From Pictodentalium vernedei (Eukaryota; Mollusca; Scaphopoda; Dentaliida; Dentaliidae), in NCBI GenBank assembly GCA_031216915.1, contig CM062289.1, positions 64,859,741 through 64,923,740 of the forward strand: a stretch of DNA of 64,000 bases. Reading direction: 5' to 3'. Below are positions 21,886-31,261 of this stretch, piece after piece (positions within the stretch are counted from its first letter, which is position 1; each line of letters starts with the position of its first letter). The translations under genes were made by a program, and so were the position numbers. Below the pieces are notes generated by a model that ran no database searches, was not told where the DNA came from, and was given only the letters and a program-made list of their open reading frames with translations.

Positions 21886-22390
21886 CGGCTCCGTGCCAGC
21901 CTTTTTCAAGACTAAGAAGATCGAAACCATACAATTACAAACTATACTTGACAGTTCTCAAAGGTTATCATCCTCAAATGGAAAAGTGTGTTCAAAAGAC
22001 TTGTTACCAAAACAAAAACCTAAACACAGACAAGCATATATTGTGAACACAGATTCATCAAAAGAACCAGAAGAACAATGGATAGCAATATATTTTAAAG
22101 ACAATCATTCTGCTATCTACTTTGATTCATATGGTTTACCACCAATAGATAGAGACATATACAATTTCATAGTGAAAAATACAGATTCCTGGACAATAAA
22201 TACAATGAGACTACAAAGTGAATTTACTGCTGTGTGTGAAATGTACTGTATATTTGCTTTAGATCATCTTGCAAGAGGATATGATTTAGAGACAGTTCTT
22301 ACTATCAAATTTGATCCAAGAAATTTCCAAGAGAATGATAGAGATGTTCGACGATGGTTTGAGCAAACTTATATACATTATTTGAAATAG
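21878..22390 (+). pseudogene. Adenain-like cysteine protease, catalytic His replaced
   Basis: Virion-maturation protease of the adenovirus/Ulp1 clan. The conserved block around YIVNTDSSKEP-x2-QWIAIYF is present. At the place of the catalytic His before W the codon is CAA (Gln, codon 67, nt 22076-22078). The acidic triad residue is probably D83 (FDSYG). The nucleophile region has C120 and C124 (VCEMYC), with E where the family usually has G. No ATG precedes the catalytic core in this frame and the listed start is a TTG. Either the start codon has been lost or an upstream frame supplies it. It is the last gene of the element and is followed by AATAAA at 22401-22406. Confidence 0.85.
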
Positions 22391-22400
22391 TTGTAATAAT

Positions 22401-22406
22401 AATAAA
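22401..22406 (+). terminator. Polyadenylation signal after the protease gene
   Basis: AATAAA, 11 bp after the protease stop, in a TAATAATAATAAATATC context. Confidence 0.45.
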
Positions 22407-23134
22407 TATCAGGTGGCAAAACAATCCCACAGAGGTAATTTTTTACATTTTTTAGTTTTTTAAGTTTTATTAAAGTCAGTCATCTATTATATAATTTTCG
22501 CCAGACATTTGTGTAACAGAGAGATAGGGTTTTTCAGTTATTTTTTATATTTGTTTCAAAATCAGATCACTTGAGTGATATCAATTTTTTTTTATCAGAC
22601 TCCCAAGATTTTTTTTCAATTTGAAAAAAATCTTGGGTGTCAAATAAAAACTAGCATAAAAAAAGAATCTTGATGTAAATAGGTTTTCTCATGGATAGGC
22701 AAACTCAGATCTCGGTGTATATATGTTCAGATTTCATTTCAATATAATGATTCAGCTTTAAATACAGTTTTGTTTTTTGTTAAAACCTCTGTGATAGTTT
22801 TGTCGATTTTGTTAGGTTAGTCCTATAATCCTTTTTTTATCACCGTGTCCCTATTATCTCCCAACAGTAAAAAAGAGTTAAGAGTCACTTCTCTTTTTCA
22901 CTGTGAGTATTAGGTTTTAATATTGTATGCATACTTATCAAAAACTTTTATAGTGTAACCTGATATACAGTTTATACTGTAGAGAAATTTTGATTGCTAA
23001 ACATGCAATGAATACTATTCTTACTATAGAAAAAACAACTATCACAGAGAGTTCAACCACAATGCGCGCCATAAAGTTTTTTTTCATATTGTTTTTTCTT
23101 CTTAGCTTTTCTAAAAAGCAGAGGAGTAGAAACA
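22407..23134. other. Polinton right arm, non-coding
   Basis: AT-rich DNA between the protease and the right terminal repeat. Apart from the hairpins, nothing is recognised. A minus-strand hydrophobic frame at 22938-23135 has no family resemblance and is not called. Confidence 0.5.
22602..22637. other. Stem-loop in the Polinton right arm
   Basis: CCCAAGATTTTTTT pairs with AAAAAAATCTTGGG (14 bp) across a short loop. A second, imperfect stem (ACAGTAAAAAAGAG with CTCTTTTTCACTGT) lies at about 22865-22905. Both are downstream of the last + strand gene and could mark transcript ends. Confidence 0.6.
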
Positions 23135-23694
23135 AGATATCCTAAAACAAGCTTGGAATAAAAAATATGTTGCAATTACCCCTCCAGGATTGTCTATGGG
23201 GAAAAACAATATGAAATAAAAACTTGCAAAATAGAAAAATAATTTTGCAAACACAAAAAATATTTTCTTAGAAAATATATTTTGTGTTTGCAAATTTATT
23301 TTTACAAAAAAAACTTTTTCATAACATTTATGATAAAGCTTTTTGTAAAAATAATTTGCAAACACAAAAAAATATTTTCTTAGAAAATATATTTTGTGTT
23401 TGCAAATTTATTTTTCTATTTTGCATAACACAAAAAACATTTAAGCTAAACACAAATTAATTTGCAAACACAAAAAATAAATTAATGTACAGTGGAAACT
23501 TATAAGCCAAAAATGTACAATAGGATCTGGTCATAAAGCATGATGCGGGACCACTCTAGACCCAAGCATTTTTAACACTGAGTTTTCTATAGGGTCCATT
23601 GCCTTAGTGTTAAATTGTGAAACTTCTAGACCCAAGAATTTATAGTTGTGAAACTTCCAGACCCAAGAACTTATAGACCCAACATGTATGCACT
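23135..23694 (-). repeat. Polinton right terminal inverted repeat
   Basis: Reverse complement of 6656-7195. It has an extra internal fold (about 23300-23370) not in the left copy and lacks about 90 bp that the left copy has near 7030-7120. The outer end is GCACT at 23690-23694. Confidence 0.9.
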
Positions 23695-23696
23695 GG

Positions 23697-23832
23697 TGGG
23701 TCTATAAGTTCTTGGGTCTAGAAGTTTCACAACTATAAATTCTTGGGTCTAGAAATTTCACAATTTAACACTAAGGCAATGGACCCTATGGAAAACTCAG
23801 TGTTAAAAATGCTTGGGTCTAGAGTGGCTCCC
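23697..23832 (+). repeat. Stray left-terminus copy abutting the right end
   Basis: Starting two bases beyond the element's right end, TGGGTCTATAAGTTCTTGGG and the next ~115 bp match the left terminal repeat at 6669-6803 in the same orientation. The outermost ~13 bp are missing. Together with 23549-23694 it makes an almost loop-free palindrome of about 284 bp. It looks like a tail-to-head junction or the remnant of a second element. Confidence 0.88.
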
Positions 23833-23963
23833 CTAACTACTGCGGTAAACATCGGGTCGGTTTTTAAGTTTTCTAACTTCGATGCAATTGAAAGCGTATC
23901 AGTGCAGATCATGTAATAATCATGTGACACCAGTGTTTTTGACAACAGACGATATTATCATCT

Positions 23964-24031
23964 CGTCCCCGGAGTTACAATGTGTTCTATGTGCAAGTAG
24001 GCACATAGAACACATTGGAACTCCGGGGACG
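23964..24031. repeat. 68-bp hairpin, copy 1
   Basis: CGTCCCCGGAGTT... pairs with ...AACTCCGGGGACG over 31-bp arms with one mismatch and a six-base loop. A second copy is at 54741-54808. It is either a very short foldback transposon or an RNA-hairpin-coding repeat; the sequence does not decide. Confidence 0.85.
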
Positions 24032-24106
24032 ATCTGTCGAAATTGAAAACATTAAAACTGTCATGTGAGATACAGAATCAAAACGACTCCCAAAGGTAAT
24101 AATAGT

Positions 24107-24283
24107 AATAACATGACTTTGTCGAGGCTTGTGGTTTAGTAACGGCCCAACAGGTGTGAATAACAGCCCTTCAGCTTATTAATGGCACTCGACTTCGTCT
24201 CGGGCCTTTTATAAGCTGACGGGCTGTTATTCACATCTGTTGGGCCGTTAATAAACCACAATGCCCTTCAAAGTCATGTTATT
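24107..24283. repeat. Inverted repeat with ~74-bp arms
   Basis: AATAACATGACTTTG..., through GGCCCAACAGGTGTGAATAA and CAGCTTAT, is mirrored on the other side of a ~25 bp spacer. There are few mismatches. No coding. It is probably a foldback MITE. Confidence 0.85.
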
Positions 24284-24688
24284 GGTATATTAAAGTCACG
24301 CGACATTCGAAAAGTGTTCGAAATTCTCACCTTCAATTACATTTTAGTCCTGTTAATCAAGTGTAATTACATCAGTCAGCCTATAAATAGATTCTCTCAA
24401 TCGCTGACTGCAATGGAACTATTTCAGTCTCCATGGTAATAAACAAGCTATCTGTCCGTGTTGAGATGAGTGAGGAAATGTTAATTATTTATACCAGAGA
24501 GGGTCGTACGACCCCCCTCCCCCGAATCCCAAAGGTCCGCAGCCGATATTCCCCACAGCAATCTAATACATGCCTACATTGAATTTGATCAAATTTCCCT
24601 TAACATGAAATCTGTGATCACTGCTGATATCAAATGTTGAATATACACCCCCACCCCCCATCCACCGGACCATCACTGATGGCCAAGT

Positions 24689-24750
24689 GTCAAGTTGGAG
24701 GAGATTATGGGAGGGGCATCGCCCCCTCCCATAATCTCCTCCAACTTGAC
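24689..24750. repeat. Near-perfect 29-bp-arm hairpin
   Basis: GTCAAGTTGGAGGAGATTAT, continuing GGGAGGGGC, is followed by a three-base loop and its complement, with one extra C in the right arm. This is a strong cruciform or RNA-hairpin former. Confidence 0.85.
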
Positions 24751-24783
24751 CTCTGGTCAAGGCTTGGCCCCTGGCCATGGTTT

Positions 24784-26930
24784 CTGTCTTTTTAGTTGCC
24801 AGACATTCTCATCTATGAGTTGCACTGTGGGCGACCCCCCCTGAAAATAGACGACCTAACATTAAGTCCATAGATTTCTATACTATACTAACTCCACACA
24901 AGCATGGTTAGCATGTTAAGCATTCAATAACATCCATTCATATAATGAGGCCTAGGCCTATATCTGCCATAAACTTAATTAAATCTAGGCGAACAGATAC
25001 CCCCCCCCCCCCCCCTCTATTTTAATTATTGTTAAACTTCTTCCCTCAAAGGTATGGATTGCGACTCCACACTGGAACGAGCCTTTGCCAATGAGTGTCA
25101 GCCTATGTGTTTAGGGCCCAAAAAAATTCATGTATTTTGTAAATTTGTTCAGGCCGTTCATACAAGTGAGTGTACATAGTCTTCCATTTGCACGTACGTA
25201 CGGAATGTGTTAAACAATAAATAAACAGACAGAAAAAAACTCCGTGTTGAACAGTGTGTTGGGGGGGATATGGAACCCGGTGTAGTCGTCCCCCTTCCAG
25301 TACCCGACCCCTCCATTTCCGCATGTCAGCGTCACTGCTGTGATAGAGAAGTTATCAAGCAAGAATTGAGGAGTAAAATACATTTTGAAAAAGCCATTTC
25401 CACCAGTTGTGTAGTTCTGGTGTTTAACTGTTTGCCTGTCTGTAAAAAAATACGCTTTTTATCCCTAAAGTAAAAAATCAGACGGTCACCAATCAGATAA
25501 TAGTCTATCAATCTGTGTTTGTACACCCAATCACCAGAAAGACGGTCCTTTGGGGTTATTCGACATTCTGATAATCGCATACACTTTGAGCTAAAAGGTT
25601 AGTTAAAGGAAGGTGTATATGAGTAGGACAGAAAACAAAGAAAGAAAATTACCACTTTTTATTCAGCAATAACACTGAGTAGCCTGTATTTTTTCACGAG
25701 TGCAAAGTGTTTCACACAGTCATGTCGAACACGTGCACAAAAATCCAGACATTTTGCTGGTTGGTGCAAGTACATTTCGCTCATATGCAGACCGCCCGAT
25801 TCTGTTAAATCGAATCAAACGTCATATTACATGCGTGGACAACCTATGTTTTGACGGTTCAATCAAGTTCAGCGTGAAATTGGAAAAAAACTATATTTTA
25901 AAAAAAAGTTAAAGAGACTTCTGAACTAAAATAAGAAACTGTGCAATGGAAACTCCACTAGTGAGTATACGCGTCATAATTAACCTGTACCGTCCATCAT
26001 CTCATTCAACGTGTTGAAGACAAATTACTAACCTTTAAATAGAGTCATGCAAACCAAGAATGTAACAAATTTGTCACAAACTCCCAATAAAAATCGACTG
26101 TGAATACAGAACTTTCACCTCACAAAGTCTATTGAACTTGCACAGGTGAAGATGATTACAATAGTTTGTTCAGTGATTAAAACCTGTGACAATAATCTTT
26201 TAATAAGACACTCACGACAGGGGTATTAGCGACCAGTGACATAATCGAACAACTACTTGTTATTGTTTAAAGCTTCTCTTGTTCACCGACTCTCAGCAGC
26301 CTTTTGTTTTGTACATGTTAACTTCAAATTAATTGTCGAACAGGATCACATGGCAATATGAATAACCTGACTCCACATTCATAAATTAGTTTTTAGGCCG
26401 CTCTCTCAGTTTATAATCTTGGGATAAACTTCAGAAAAAATCAACAGTGGAGGTGGGGAGGGGCGATGAAATTCACGAGAGTGTGGTAATTTGTTATTTT
26501 TTATTTATATATTTATTTATTTTTTGTGGGAGGAGGATTTCCACGTCACTGGTTGTGGCAACTAACTCTTTTAACATATCTGGATAAAATCTTAGTAGTC
26601 ACCATTGAAAGACGGCGAGCCCTTTTGCTAATCTATTAAACTTATAAATAATTGTTGCCCCCTCCCCCCCCCCCCACACACACGGTGATTTAATGGTAAT
26701 TAAACTAAAATGCACGTGATGAGCAACGATTTTGATACGTAAGGTCTAAGTTAAAACAATTTCGGTATTCAATAATATTATGGCGAGTTAATAATTAAAA
26801 TTGCTGGTGGACTTTCTTGTTGGGGGTGGGGTGGGGTGGGGTGGCGTGGGGGTTATCATTGGAAAATGTAATTATTCGATTCCAATTAATGAAAGCGAAC
26901 AGGATGTCAATATATCACAAGCACAGATCC
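24784..26930. other. No gene recognised
   Basis: Contains poly-C tracts near 25000 and 26660 and a GGGGT run near 26825. I see no convincing exon, transposon or RNA gene here. Confidence 0.45.
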
Positions 26931-28591
26931 GTTTTTGACCCTCATTACCCGGAACTTTGCCGGTGCAGCTAGTGTTAAATTCCCATAGGAACCGGAGCCA
27001 TTGCCGGTACAACTTTTGCCGGTGCAAAATGTCGGCCCTATCCAGCTAGATCCGACAAGCAGTGTACGTACTGCATATATAGTATGTTATGGTATGTACA
27101 GTGATATGTGTAAACACAGGGCTCTGTGTCTATATTATAGGTAAGTCGTGGAAAGATGATGGGAAAGTTGGGGAGCGCGGTGGCTCAGTAGGTAGAGGTG
27201 CAGGCTGCAAGCCGAGAGGTCCTCGGTTCGAATCCCACCTGCGGCAACCGCGTTGTGTCCCTGGGCAAGACACTTCATCTCCATTGCCCGCGTGGGGGCA
27301 CGATGACGCCGTGTACTAAGGCGTACTGCACGCCGATGGTACGCATGTCTTCAACCAATCTAACCCTGTCTGTGCTGCAGTGCAGAGTTACGTTGTTGGC
27401 GAGCTGGCAGCTGCTCGTCGTTGCTCGGTGGTTCTCTCCGTGTACTCCGGCTTCCTCCACCCGTAAAACTGTAACGGTCATGATTAGCCATTGTGCATAA
27501 ATATGTGACCTTAAACATCAATAAATAAATAAATGGGAAAGTTGGGTTTTATTGAAAGTTTTTTCCGCGAAACGGTTGACGTTGCTATTGACGTCGTGAC
27601 GTCATGATGTTCTCGCGACGTCATAGAGACGTTGACCACAGTTGTTGTCCTCTGTACAATCTGACATAACATTGTTCGGGTCGGGGGGTGTCGGGCTTCT
27701 TGTTTGGGGGTGGGGGGTGATATGGTAGTAGCGGTATATATCAATGTTGGTATAATATTAGCCTTGGGCCTTCATATTATCCTATGTCTGCTGTAGCAAG
27801 GTCAAGACGTATTGTGGGCATGGGGCTCATGTATGGTCAGCCAGTGCGGTATTGCGAGATAGTCCTTGGTATCTATGCCCCCGTTCTAAACAAACGATTA
27901 TAATACTGTCAGGCCTAGCATTAAACTACCAATACCAGCCATAAGATAATACAAAGGATTCAGTAGGTTAATAGTACTAAGGGGGTAATAAACCAATAGA
28001 CCATTCATCCTATACTGCCAATCTAAACCACCAATGACTATCTCGCAATACCTCACTGGCCGACCATACCTGACCCCCATGCCCACAATATTGCTTGACC
28101 CAGCTATAGAAGACATAGGATAATATGAAGGCCCAAGGCTAATATTATACCAACATTGATATGTTCCGCTACTATCATATCACCCCCCCCCCCAAACGAG
28201 AAGCCTGACACCCCGACCCGAACAACGTTATGTCAGATTGTATAGTGGACAACAGCAGTGGTCAACGTCTCTATGACGTCGCGTGCGCATCATGACGTCA
28301 CGACGTCAATAGCACCGTCAACCGTTTCGCGGAAAAAACTTTCAATAAAACCCAACTTTCCCATCATCTTTCCACGACTTACCTATAATATAGACACAGA
28401 GCCCTGTTTTTACATGTATCACTCTACATACCATAGCATACTATATATGCAGTACGTACATTGCTTGTCGGATCTACCTGGATAGGGCCGACATTTGCAC
28501 AGGCAAAAGTTGCACTGGCAATGGCTCCTATTCCTATGGGAATTTAACACTAGCTGCACCAACAAAGCTGCGGTTAATGAGGGTCGAAAAC
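26931..28591. mobile_element. Foldback element with ~570-bp inverted arms
   Basis: The left arm (26931-27870) and right arm (28027-28591) are reverse complements along their length once a SINE at 27173-27532 is removed from the left arm. Shared landmarks include GTACGTACTGCATATATAGTA, CGCGAAACGGTTGACG and the GCCTTGGGCCTTCATATTAT region. The spacer is about 155 bp. Both arms carry TGACGTCA octamers (about 27595 and 28290), which match the CREB/ATF site. No transposase is present. The superfamily is not assigned and the exact target duplication was not found. Confidence 0.88.
27173..27532 (+). mobile_element. tRNA-derived SINE, full length
   Basis: A tRNA-like head has an RNA polymerase III A box (TGGCTCAGTAGG) and a B box (GGTTCGAATCC). 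A ~250 bp body and an ATAAATAAATAA tail follow. The 14-bp target duplication ATGGGAAAGTTGGG is at 27159-27172 and 27533-27546. The opposite arm of the foldback keeps the uninterrupted sequence, which confirms the insertion boundaries. This is the reference copy for the family in this window. Confidence 0.95.
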
Positions 28592-29543
28592 CTCCTGCTA
28601 TACTACTCTGGGTGATTAAATTCAAGCCTCAATTCGTTGATTAGGGAAATAGGTAGGGTTTACACATTTGTGCTGCGAATGCAAACCACCGTGGATCCAT
28701 GCCGTTCTTCGAATTGTTTTTTACAGTATGCTGTGAGCATTGGTGGGATGTCACACATATTTGTGCCGGCGCCTCATTGGTTGGTAATAATTAATGGGCA
28801 GGATTACGGTCATGTCAGTGTGTCGAAAACAGAATAGCATTCCACCGATTAAAATGTCGTATGGGGGTCCAATGACACTTTTTCCACACATAGGCCTGGC
28901 AAATTGATAATTTTGTTATGGTTATGCATTTTCAAACAAAATAGTTTTCTATTGATTGATTCAAATCTTGCCTGTTCGACATTCAGTTCGCAAGTGTGAT
29001 TTTTTTGTCAGCTGTACTGATAGCGTGGTTAATTGGTTACACTTGGCATTTTTCCAGTGCTATAGATAGTAACGCAAATCTGGTTCGTCACCCCTAGTTT
29101 AGCACTAGAAATAAGGGGTGATGGAAAATTGACTGTACACGTAATGCAGTGCAGCCTCGAAATTTAGTGTATTTATCCATGATGTTAGACATGATATATA
29201 TCATCGAAATTAAGTAGTGATGATACGATTTCACATCAGGGAAATTTAAAAAAAATAAATAAAATTAAATTTAATATATACAAAATAAAAACTTGAAGAA
29301 AATAAAAAAAATGAGGAAATACATATTGAAAAATAAACATATCTGAAGGACAGAAAGAGATTGTTAGAAAATCGAGGCAAACCAGAGAAAATAAACTGAA
29401 GTCAAGATGATCAGCCCGCTTACAGCGTTCGAGACAAAATAGCTTGGTCTCAAATGAAAGGCAATGGGATGACAAAAGTGCACCGTAATAACAGACCATT
29501 GACCGTGAGACTGAGTTACACTCAATTGATATATAATTTAAAA
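28592..29543. other. No gene recognised
   Basis: Unassigned DNA. The A-rich end near 29240-29345 has minus-strand open frames of low complexity that I do not trust. Confidence 0.4.
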
Positions 29544-29955
29544 ATGGGAGGTGATTTCCTTAGGATTGTTGGCGGGATTGGCCACCACAGCAACACCCAC
29601 TCTCACAAAGGCTATTCTACCGGCTTTGGGTGATGGTGCACTTACTGGACCAGCTAGGTCAGGTGAGCAGAAAAAAATGAGACACGTTCTGTATTTTAAA
29701 AAATGGTACAGGGAGGGGGGTATGTGCGGAATCAAAATGAATAGTAAAGGATGGATTGTATCTATGACCCAATTCAATACCTATGAAGACAGTTTATATC
29801 TCAAGAGAATAAAGAATATAGCGATGGCAGATGGTCTGAGTTTTGGTCCGAATTCATCTTTTCAAAATATACCCATTCTTGGTAAACTGATAGGAAAGGA
29901 TGTGAAAAAAGTAATATATATAAATAAGAAAAAATATAAAACCAAAATAAAATAA
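29544..29955 (+). pseudogene. Second Polinton: X2-type glycine-motif protein, frameshifted
   Basis: The ATG at 29544 gives MGGDFL, then the frame changes near 29550. The rest runs open to 29955: a hydrophobic Ala/Gly/Leu segment (LGLLAGLATTATPTLTKAIL), a middle domain, and a conserved-looking end (GLSFGPNSSFQNIPILG). The GGF-L plus hydrophobic start parallels the X2 protein of the first element, but this one has a longer C-terminal extension seen in other animal Polintons. It is the upstream piece of a degraded second Polinton. Confidence 0.65.
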
Positions 29956-29969
29956 AATATAAATGTAAA

Positions 29970-30245
29970 TATTATTTATTTATTTATTGGTGTTTAAGGT
30001 CACATACTTATGCACAATTGCTAATCGTGACCGTGACAGTTTGACGGGTGGAGGAAGCCGGAGTACCCGGAGAGAACCACCGAGCAACGATGAGCAGCTG
30101 TCAGCTCTCCAACATCGTAACTCTGAACTCTGCACCGCAGCACAGGCAGGGTTAGATTGGTTGAAGACATGCGCACCATCGACGTGCAGTACGCCTCAGT
30201 ACACAGCGTCATCGTGCTCCCATGTAGGCAATCGGGGTGAAGTGT
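29970..30245 (-). mobile_element. SINE, 5'-truncated, minus strand
   Basis: Reverse complement of the body and tail of the SINE at 27173. The tRNA-like head is missing. The 14-bp target duplication AATATAAATGTAAA is at 29956-29969 and 30246-30259. It is inserted just behind the second-Polinton ORF. Confidence 0.92.
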
Positions 30246-30297
30246 AATATAAATGTAAAAATGTATAGTCTAAAATATAAGAAGTCTATACACATAG

Positions 30298-30530
30298 TTA
30301 ACCCTTTACCTAACATGAAAAGCAGATGACACTTGCAAACAAAATAATTCTTGCATAACTATAAAGAAATAGGTTATGACCCTCATTGGAATGAGCTCGA
30401 CGAGCTCGTTCCAAAGAGGGGTCATAACCTATGTTTTTGAGACAAAAAATGAAAATATAATGAAAATTAATTGGCGATTTTTGTGAATAGCGCTGGCCGG
30501 TTTTGGTCATTACGTTGGGTAAAAGGTCAA
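30298..30530. mobile_element. TTAA/CCCTTTACC MITE
   Basis: TTAACCCTTTACCTAACATG at the left; at the right ACGTTGGGTAAAAGGTCAA, with the final TTAA mutated to TCAA. The centre has the perfect palindrome GAGCTCGACGAGCTC within GGTTATGACCC...GGGTCATAACC. Same family as 55281, 56670 and 60983. Confidence 0.85.
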
Positions 30531-30984
30531 TATGCATAGAATGAGAATGAAAATTAATAAAAAAAATAATGCTTCGAGGCATCTGTAGACTGTGTGGTCC
30601 CACAACAACTCAATTCGTTAAAAGGGGATGCGGGCGTGGTCAACAAACTCGTTACCACTCTTCCTTTCAAAGTTCATCTGCTCGGACAATGATCGATAGA
30701 TCTGGTACGAAATTGAACAAGAGATTGGCACGGAAATCTTGGATCAAACCCATTAATAAAGTGTATGTTTGTTATTCAAGATAACCTGATAGGAAAACCC
30801 AACACAATGTGTGTGATAAGAAGATGTTAAAAGATTTATAAAATATAGCGAATCCCACGCTGAGAGAGAGAAATTCAAACGTTCTATCATCGGCAAAATC
30901 AGTGGTGCAAAACATCGATTTGGAATGACAAACAAGAAAAAAAATCACTAATGAGCTACCAAACGAATTTACATGAAGTTTGCA

Positions 30985-31261
30985 CGAGAATAGTACAGGC
31001 AAGAGGTTGGATTACAAGTGGGCAGACTATCTGGTAGATATGTATTCGTTTTCCAGATATAATGGAGGCGTGAAATACAAACTGGTGGCCATAGATGTGT
31101 TTTCTAAATATGAAACTGGTGAAAAATTAATCAGAGATGAGTGTTGCAGAAGGTCTGGAGAGCATTTTCGATTCTTCTTCTTCTCAAAAACCTGACAAAT
31201 TATGGGTGGACAAAGGTCGAGAATTTTACTGACAACGTTCACGTTGGTCCGTTGATTGACA
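30985..31261 (+). pseudogene. Second Polinton: integrase, 5' part
   Basis: The catalytic-core start is recognisable: YLVDMYSFSRYNGG, then VAIDVFSKY, and, after frame changes, LWVDKGREFY with the second Asp. Stops and frameshifts are frequent. The gene is cut at a TA dinucleotide by the Tc1-like element at 31264-32742 and resumes at 32743. The sequence differs clearly from the integrase at 17642-18718, so it is a separate Polinton lineage. Confidence 0.8.

Larger units (their letters stand above)
6656..23694 (+). mobile_element. Polinton/Maverick (adintovirus-type) element, ~17 kb
   Basis: Inverted termini of about 540-560 bp enclose a co-oriented set of genes. These are protein-primed PolB, BIR protein, FtsK/A32-like ATPase, retroviral-type integrase with chromodomain, penton-like and hexon-like capsid proteins, a pVI/pX-like protein and an adenain-like protease. 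The ends read AGTGC at 6656 and GCACT at 23694; Polintons characteristically begin with AG. I could not find a clean 6-bp target duplication: the left flank has GGTGGC and the right flank GGTGGG, and two extra bases sit on the left. Length and content are typical of full-size Polintons. Multiple disabled genes mean this copy is unlikely to be autonomous as written. The left 3 kb (7196-9780) is non-coding and contains duplicated segments. Confidence 0.94.

Noticed and set aside
22938..23135. Minus-strand hydrophobic ORF near the Polinton right end
   Set aside because: No family resemblance, opposite to all other Polinton genes, and it lies in AT-rich DNA where such frames arise by chance.
27173..27245. 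Possible tRNA gene with A and B boxes
   Set aside because: It is the head of a SINE: there is no acceptor-stem pairing that I can see, and the same head recurs in several SINE copies with target duplications.
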